In this document: positions 61,701 through 64,000 of the stretch, piece after piece | Layout: each line of letters opens with the position of its first letter | Position numbering within the stretch: position 1 is the first letter of the stretch | Assembly: GCF_000820515.1 (NCBI RefSeq) | Contig: NZ_JXDG01000045.1 | Span: 92,521 to 156,520 of the forward strand | Source: Pseudomonas batumici | GTDB taxonomy: Bacteria > Pseudomonadota > Gammaproteobacteria > Pseudomonadales > Pseudomonadaceae | DNA: 64,000 nt | Direction: 5' to 3' | Position numbers and translations under genes: made by a program | The notes under the pieces: model-generated | The model's input: the letters and a program-made list of their open reading frames with translations, nothing else | What the model was told of the DNA's origin: nothing | Database searches by the model: none

Positions 61701-63032
61701 ATGCCCCTCCCCTCCCCCGAACTGCTGGCGCCCGCCGGCACCCTGAAAAACATGCGCTACGCCTTCGCCTACGGCGCCGATGCGGTCTACGCCGGCCAGC
61801 CGCGCTACAGCCTGCGGGTGCGCAACAACGAGTTCGACCACGTCAACCTGGCCCTCGGCATTCGCGAAGCCCAGGCCCAGGGCAAGCGCTTCTACGTGGT
61901 GGTGAACATCGCCCCGCACAATGCCAAGCTCAAGACCTTTCTCAAGGACCTGGCACCGGTGATCGCCATGGCCCCGGACGCGCTGATCATGTCCGACCCC
62001 GGCTTGATCATGCTGGTGCGCGAGCATTTCCCGCAGATGCCGATTCACCTGTCGGTGCAGGCCAATACGGTGAACTGGGCCAGCGTGCGGTTCTGGCAGC
62101 AACTGGGCTTGAGCCGGATCATCCTCTCCCGGGAGCTGTCCCTGGAGGAGATCGGCGAAATCCGCGAGCAGGTGCCGGACATGGAGCTGGAGGTGTTCGT
62201 CCACGGCGCGCTGTGCATGGCCTACTCCGGGCGCTGCCTGCTCTCCGGCTACTTGAACCGCCGCGACGCCAACCAGGGCAGTTGCACCAATGCCTGCCGC
62301 TGGCAGTACAAGGCACAGCCGGCGGCGGAAAACCTGTTGGGCGAGATTGTCCAGGCGTTCGACCCCGTCGAGCCGACCCTGGGCCTGGGCGCGCCGACCG
62401 ACCAGGTGTTCCTGCTCCAGGAGTCCCAGCGACCGGACGAGTCGATGCCGGCCTTCGAAGACGAGCACGGCACCTACATCATGAACGCCAAGGACCTGCG
62501 CGCCGTGCAGCATGTCGAGCGTCTGACCCGCATGGGCGTGCATTCGCTGAAGATCGAAGGCCGGACCAAATCGCATTTCTACTGTGCGCGAACGACCCAG
62601 GTCTATCGCCGGGCCATTGACGATGCAGTGGCCGGGCGAGCGTTCGACCGCAACCTGATGCATGACCTCGAATCATTGGCCCAGCGCGGTTACACCGAAG
62701 GTTTCCTGCGTCGACATGTGCATGACGAGTATCAGAACTATCAGCACGGCAGTTCGGTCTCGGAACGCCAGCAGTTTGTCGGCGAACTGACCGGCGAACG
62801 TCGCGAGGGACTGGCGCAGGTCAAGGTGAAGAACCGCTTCGGGGTTGGCGATCATCTGGAGCTGATGACCCCGGGGGGTAATCTGCATTTTGATCTGGAT
62901 GAGCTGCGCAATGAGCGCGGCGAGCGGATCGAGGTGGCGCCCGGGGATGGGCACACGGTGTACCTGCCGGTTCCGGATGAGCTGGAGTTGCGGTTTGGGT
63001 TGTTGATGCGGGATCTGGTGGAGGCCTCATAG
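61701..63032 (+). CDS. trhP: U32 family protein TrhP/YegQ-like (tRNA hydroxylation)
   Basis: A 443-residue peptidase U32 family member closest in form to YegQ. It begins with the family TIM-barrel segment LLAPAGTLKNMRYAFAYGADAVY, and the U32 signature region is ELEVFVHGALCMAYSGRCLLSG with SCTNACRWQYK downstream. E. coli YegQ (TrhP) supports prephenate-dependent 5-hydroxylation of U34 in several tRNAs; despite the family name, protease activity is doubtful. It is a single gene after the nuo terminator. The paralogous UbiU/UbiV/RlhA types are less likely given the length and N-terminus. Confidence 0.85.
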   Translation: MPLPSPELLAPAGTLKNMRYAFAYGADAVYAGQPRYSLRVRNNEFDHVNLALGIREAQAQGKRFYVVVNIAPHNAKLKTFLKDLAPVIAMAPDALIMSDPGLIMLVREHFPQMPIHLSVQANTVNWASVRFWQQLGLSRIILSRELSLEEIGEIREQVPDMELEVFVHGALCMAYSGRCLLSGYLNRRDANQGSCTNACRWQYKAQPAAENLLGEIVQAFDPVEPTLGLGAPTDQVFLLQESQRPDESMPAFEDEHGTYIMNAKDLRAVQHVERLTRMGVHSLKIEGRTKSHFYCARTTQVYRRAIDDAVAGRAFDRNLMHDLESLAQRGYTEGFLRRHVHDEYQNYQHGSSVSERQQFVGELTGERREGLAQVKVKNRFGVGDHLELMTPGGNLHFDLDELRNERGERIEVAPGDGHTVYLPVPDELELRFGLLMRDLVEAS

Positions 63033-63054
63033 GCATCGGGCGCCTGGGCGGGCG

Positions 63055-63148
63055 CTATCGCCAGCAAGCCGGCTCCCACAATGTCCGCGTCGTACCTGGG
63101 TCTTGTGTACGACCGAAAAACCTGTGGGAGCCGGCTTGCCGGCGATGC
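63055..63148. repeat. REP pair between trhP and the chemoreceptor gene
   Basis: Here the two arms face outward relative to the other REP pairs: TATCGCCAGCAAGCCGGCTC first, then GTGGGAGCCGGCTTGCCGGC, with a 45-bp centre. It occupies the gap of two convergent genes. Confidence 0.9.
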
Positions 63149-63150
63149 TT

Positions 63151-64000
63151 TTAGATCCGGAACTGTCCCACCTGCTTGCCCAGGCGCTGCCCCAGTTCCG
63201 CCAGGCTGCGGGAGGTCTGGGCACCCCGTTGGGTTTCGTCGGCCACGCTGTCCACTGCCGTGGCGATCTGGTGCACGCTGCGGTTGATCTCTTCGGCCAC
63301 CGCGGTCTGCTCCTCGGCGGCGCTGGCGATCTGCGCGTTCATCGTGTTGATGGTGCCGATCAGCTGCGCCATGGTATCCAGCGACGCACCGGCCTCGTTG
63401 GCCCGGTCCGAGGTGCCGTCGCCAGCCTCGCTGGAACGGCGCATGGCCTCAACCGCCACCTGCGTGCCCTGTTGCAGACGGTCGATCATGCCCTGGATTT
63501 CCTGGGTACTCTGCTGGGTCCGGCTGGCCAGCGCCCGTACTTCATCGGCCACCACCGCGAAACCACGCCCGGCCTCACCCGCCCGCGCCGCCTCGATGGC
63601 GGCGTTGAGCGCCAGCAGGTTGGTCTGCTCGGCGATGGAACGAATCACCCCCAGCACGCTGACGATCGAAGTCACGTCCTGCTGCAGGCTGTCCAGGGAG
63701 GTGCCGCTGTGGCGAATGTCCTGCACCAGCGCATGGATCTGCTGGATGCTGCCATCGACCACCCGCTTGGCGGTCTGGCCTTCGGCATCGGTCTGCTGCG
63801 CGGCAACCGCGGCACCTTGGGCGCTACGGGCCACTTCCTGGGCCGCCGAGGACATCTGGTTGATCGCCGTGGCCACCTGGTCGGTCTCGTGGCGCTGGCG
63901 CTCCATCGCCTGTTCCGAACGCTGGGCCTGATCACTGACCTGGGAAACCAGCGCGGTCAGTTGCGCGGTCATTTCAGTGATCTGCCGCACCAGGCCATGG
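63151..64000 (-). CDS. Methyl-accepting chemotaxis protein, C-terminal part (cut by window edge)
   Basis: At least 283 residues of a chemoreceptor cytoplasmic domain are present; the frame stays open to the right edge, so the ligand-binding and membrane parts are outside. The highly conserved hairpin tip is complete (RSIAEQTNLLALNAAIEAAR followed by AGRGFAVVADEVRALA), flanked by long coiled coils. It ends KQVGQFRI, without a CheR-tethering pentapeptide. From gene order, in P. aeruginosa a receptor near nuo (PA2652, CtpM, malate) sits in a similar place, which is a hint only. Confidence 0.95.
   Translation of the reverse strand, partial: HGLVRQITEMTAQLTALVSQVSDQAQRSEQAMERQRHETDQVATAINQMSSAAQEVARSAQGAAVAAQQTDAEGQTAKRVVDGSIQQIHALVQDIRHSGTSLDSLQQDVTSIVSVLGVIRSIAEQTNLLALNAAIEAARAGEAGRGFAVVADEVRALASRTQQSTQEIQGMIDRLQQGTQVAVEAMRRSSEAGDGTSDRANEAGASLDTMAQLIGTINTMNAQIASAAEEQTAVAEEINRSVHQIATAVDSVADETQRGAQTSRSLAELGQRLGKQVGQFRI

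Overview
The window is a piece of a Pseudomonas chromosome, most likely from the P. fluorescens complex (P. fluorescens / chlororaphis / protegens group). The evidence is the high-GC codon usage, the gene order from yccA to nuoN (which, from memory, matches the P. aeruginosa PA2604-PA2652 block), the pairing of a dimeric and a monomeric NADP-isocitrate dehydrogenase, and five Pseudomonas-type REP repeats. No database search was run; all names rest on reading motifs and gene order.

Region 1 (1-14,600) is an accessory exopolysaccharide (EPS) locus of three transcription blocks. A leftward block (14562 to 10474) encodes the export apparatus: OPX/Wza-like export protein, outer-membrane beta-barrel, Wzz/GumC-like chain-length protein and BY-kinase-like ATPase. 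A central rightward block (5079 to 10429) encodes a Wzy-like polymerase, a secreted clan GH-A glycoside hydrolase and GalE. A second leftward block (4982 to 25) encodes a Wzx-like flippase, two family-2 glycosyltransferases, a hexapeptide acyltransferase and a VirK/DUF535 protein. Together they form a Wzx/Wzy-type system with its own sugar-nucleotide epimerase and trimming enzyme. No initiating undecaprenyl-phosphate sugar transferase is in the window, so the locus probably continues left of base 1 or uses a partner elsewhere.

Region 2 (about 14,600-15,220) is the boundary: a probable gene relic, then tRNA-Ser(UGA) with its terminator and a good promoter.

Region 3 (15,295-44,300) is conserved housekeeping DNA: yccA; tusDCB-tusE-ybiB (tRNA 2-thiolation); yqjG; a leftward set cysG, serS, crcB, rarA, lolA, ftsK; then trxB, aat and bpt (N-end-rule transferases), infA, clpA/clpS (the protease adaptor pair that acts on N-degron substrates), cspD, icd and idh (divergent), nudJ, mnmA-hflD-purB, roxA with a GNAT gene, and a small orphan secretin-like gene. 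REP elements sit in several intergenic gaps.

Region 4 (44,300-61,630) carries aceA (isocitrate lyase) and the complete 13-gene nuoA-N operon for respiratory complex I with fused nuoCD. With icd and idh nearby, both branches of the isocitrate node and the main NADH-oxidising complex lie within 28 kb. Region 5 (61,700-64,000) carries a U32-family TrhP-like gene and the 3' part of a chemoreceptor gene that runs off the right edge.

The least ordinary parts are the EPS locus (a 90-bp in-frame tandem duplication in wzy, a 27-residue coupled small ORF, a likely relic next to tRNA-Ser), two nearly identical REP pairs in opposite orientation 9.4 kb apart, inverted repeats at the nuo and aceA control regions, three consecutive hairpins between nuoF and nuoG, and the mini-secretin gene.
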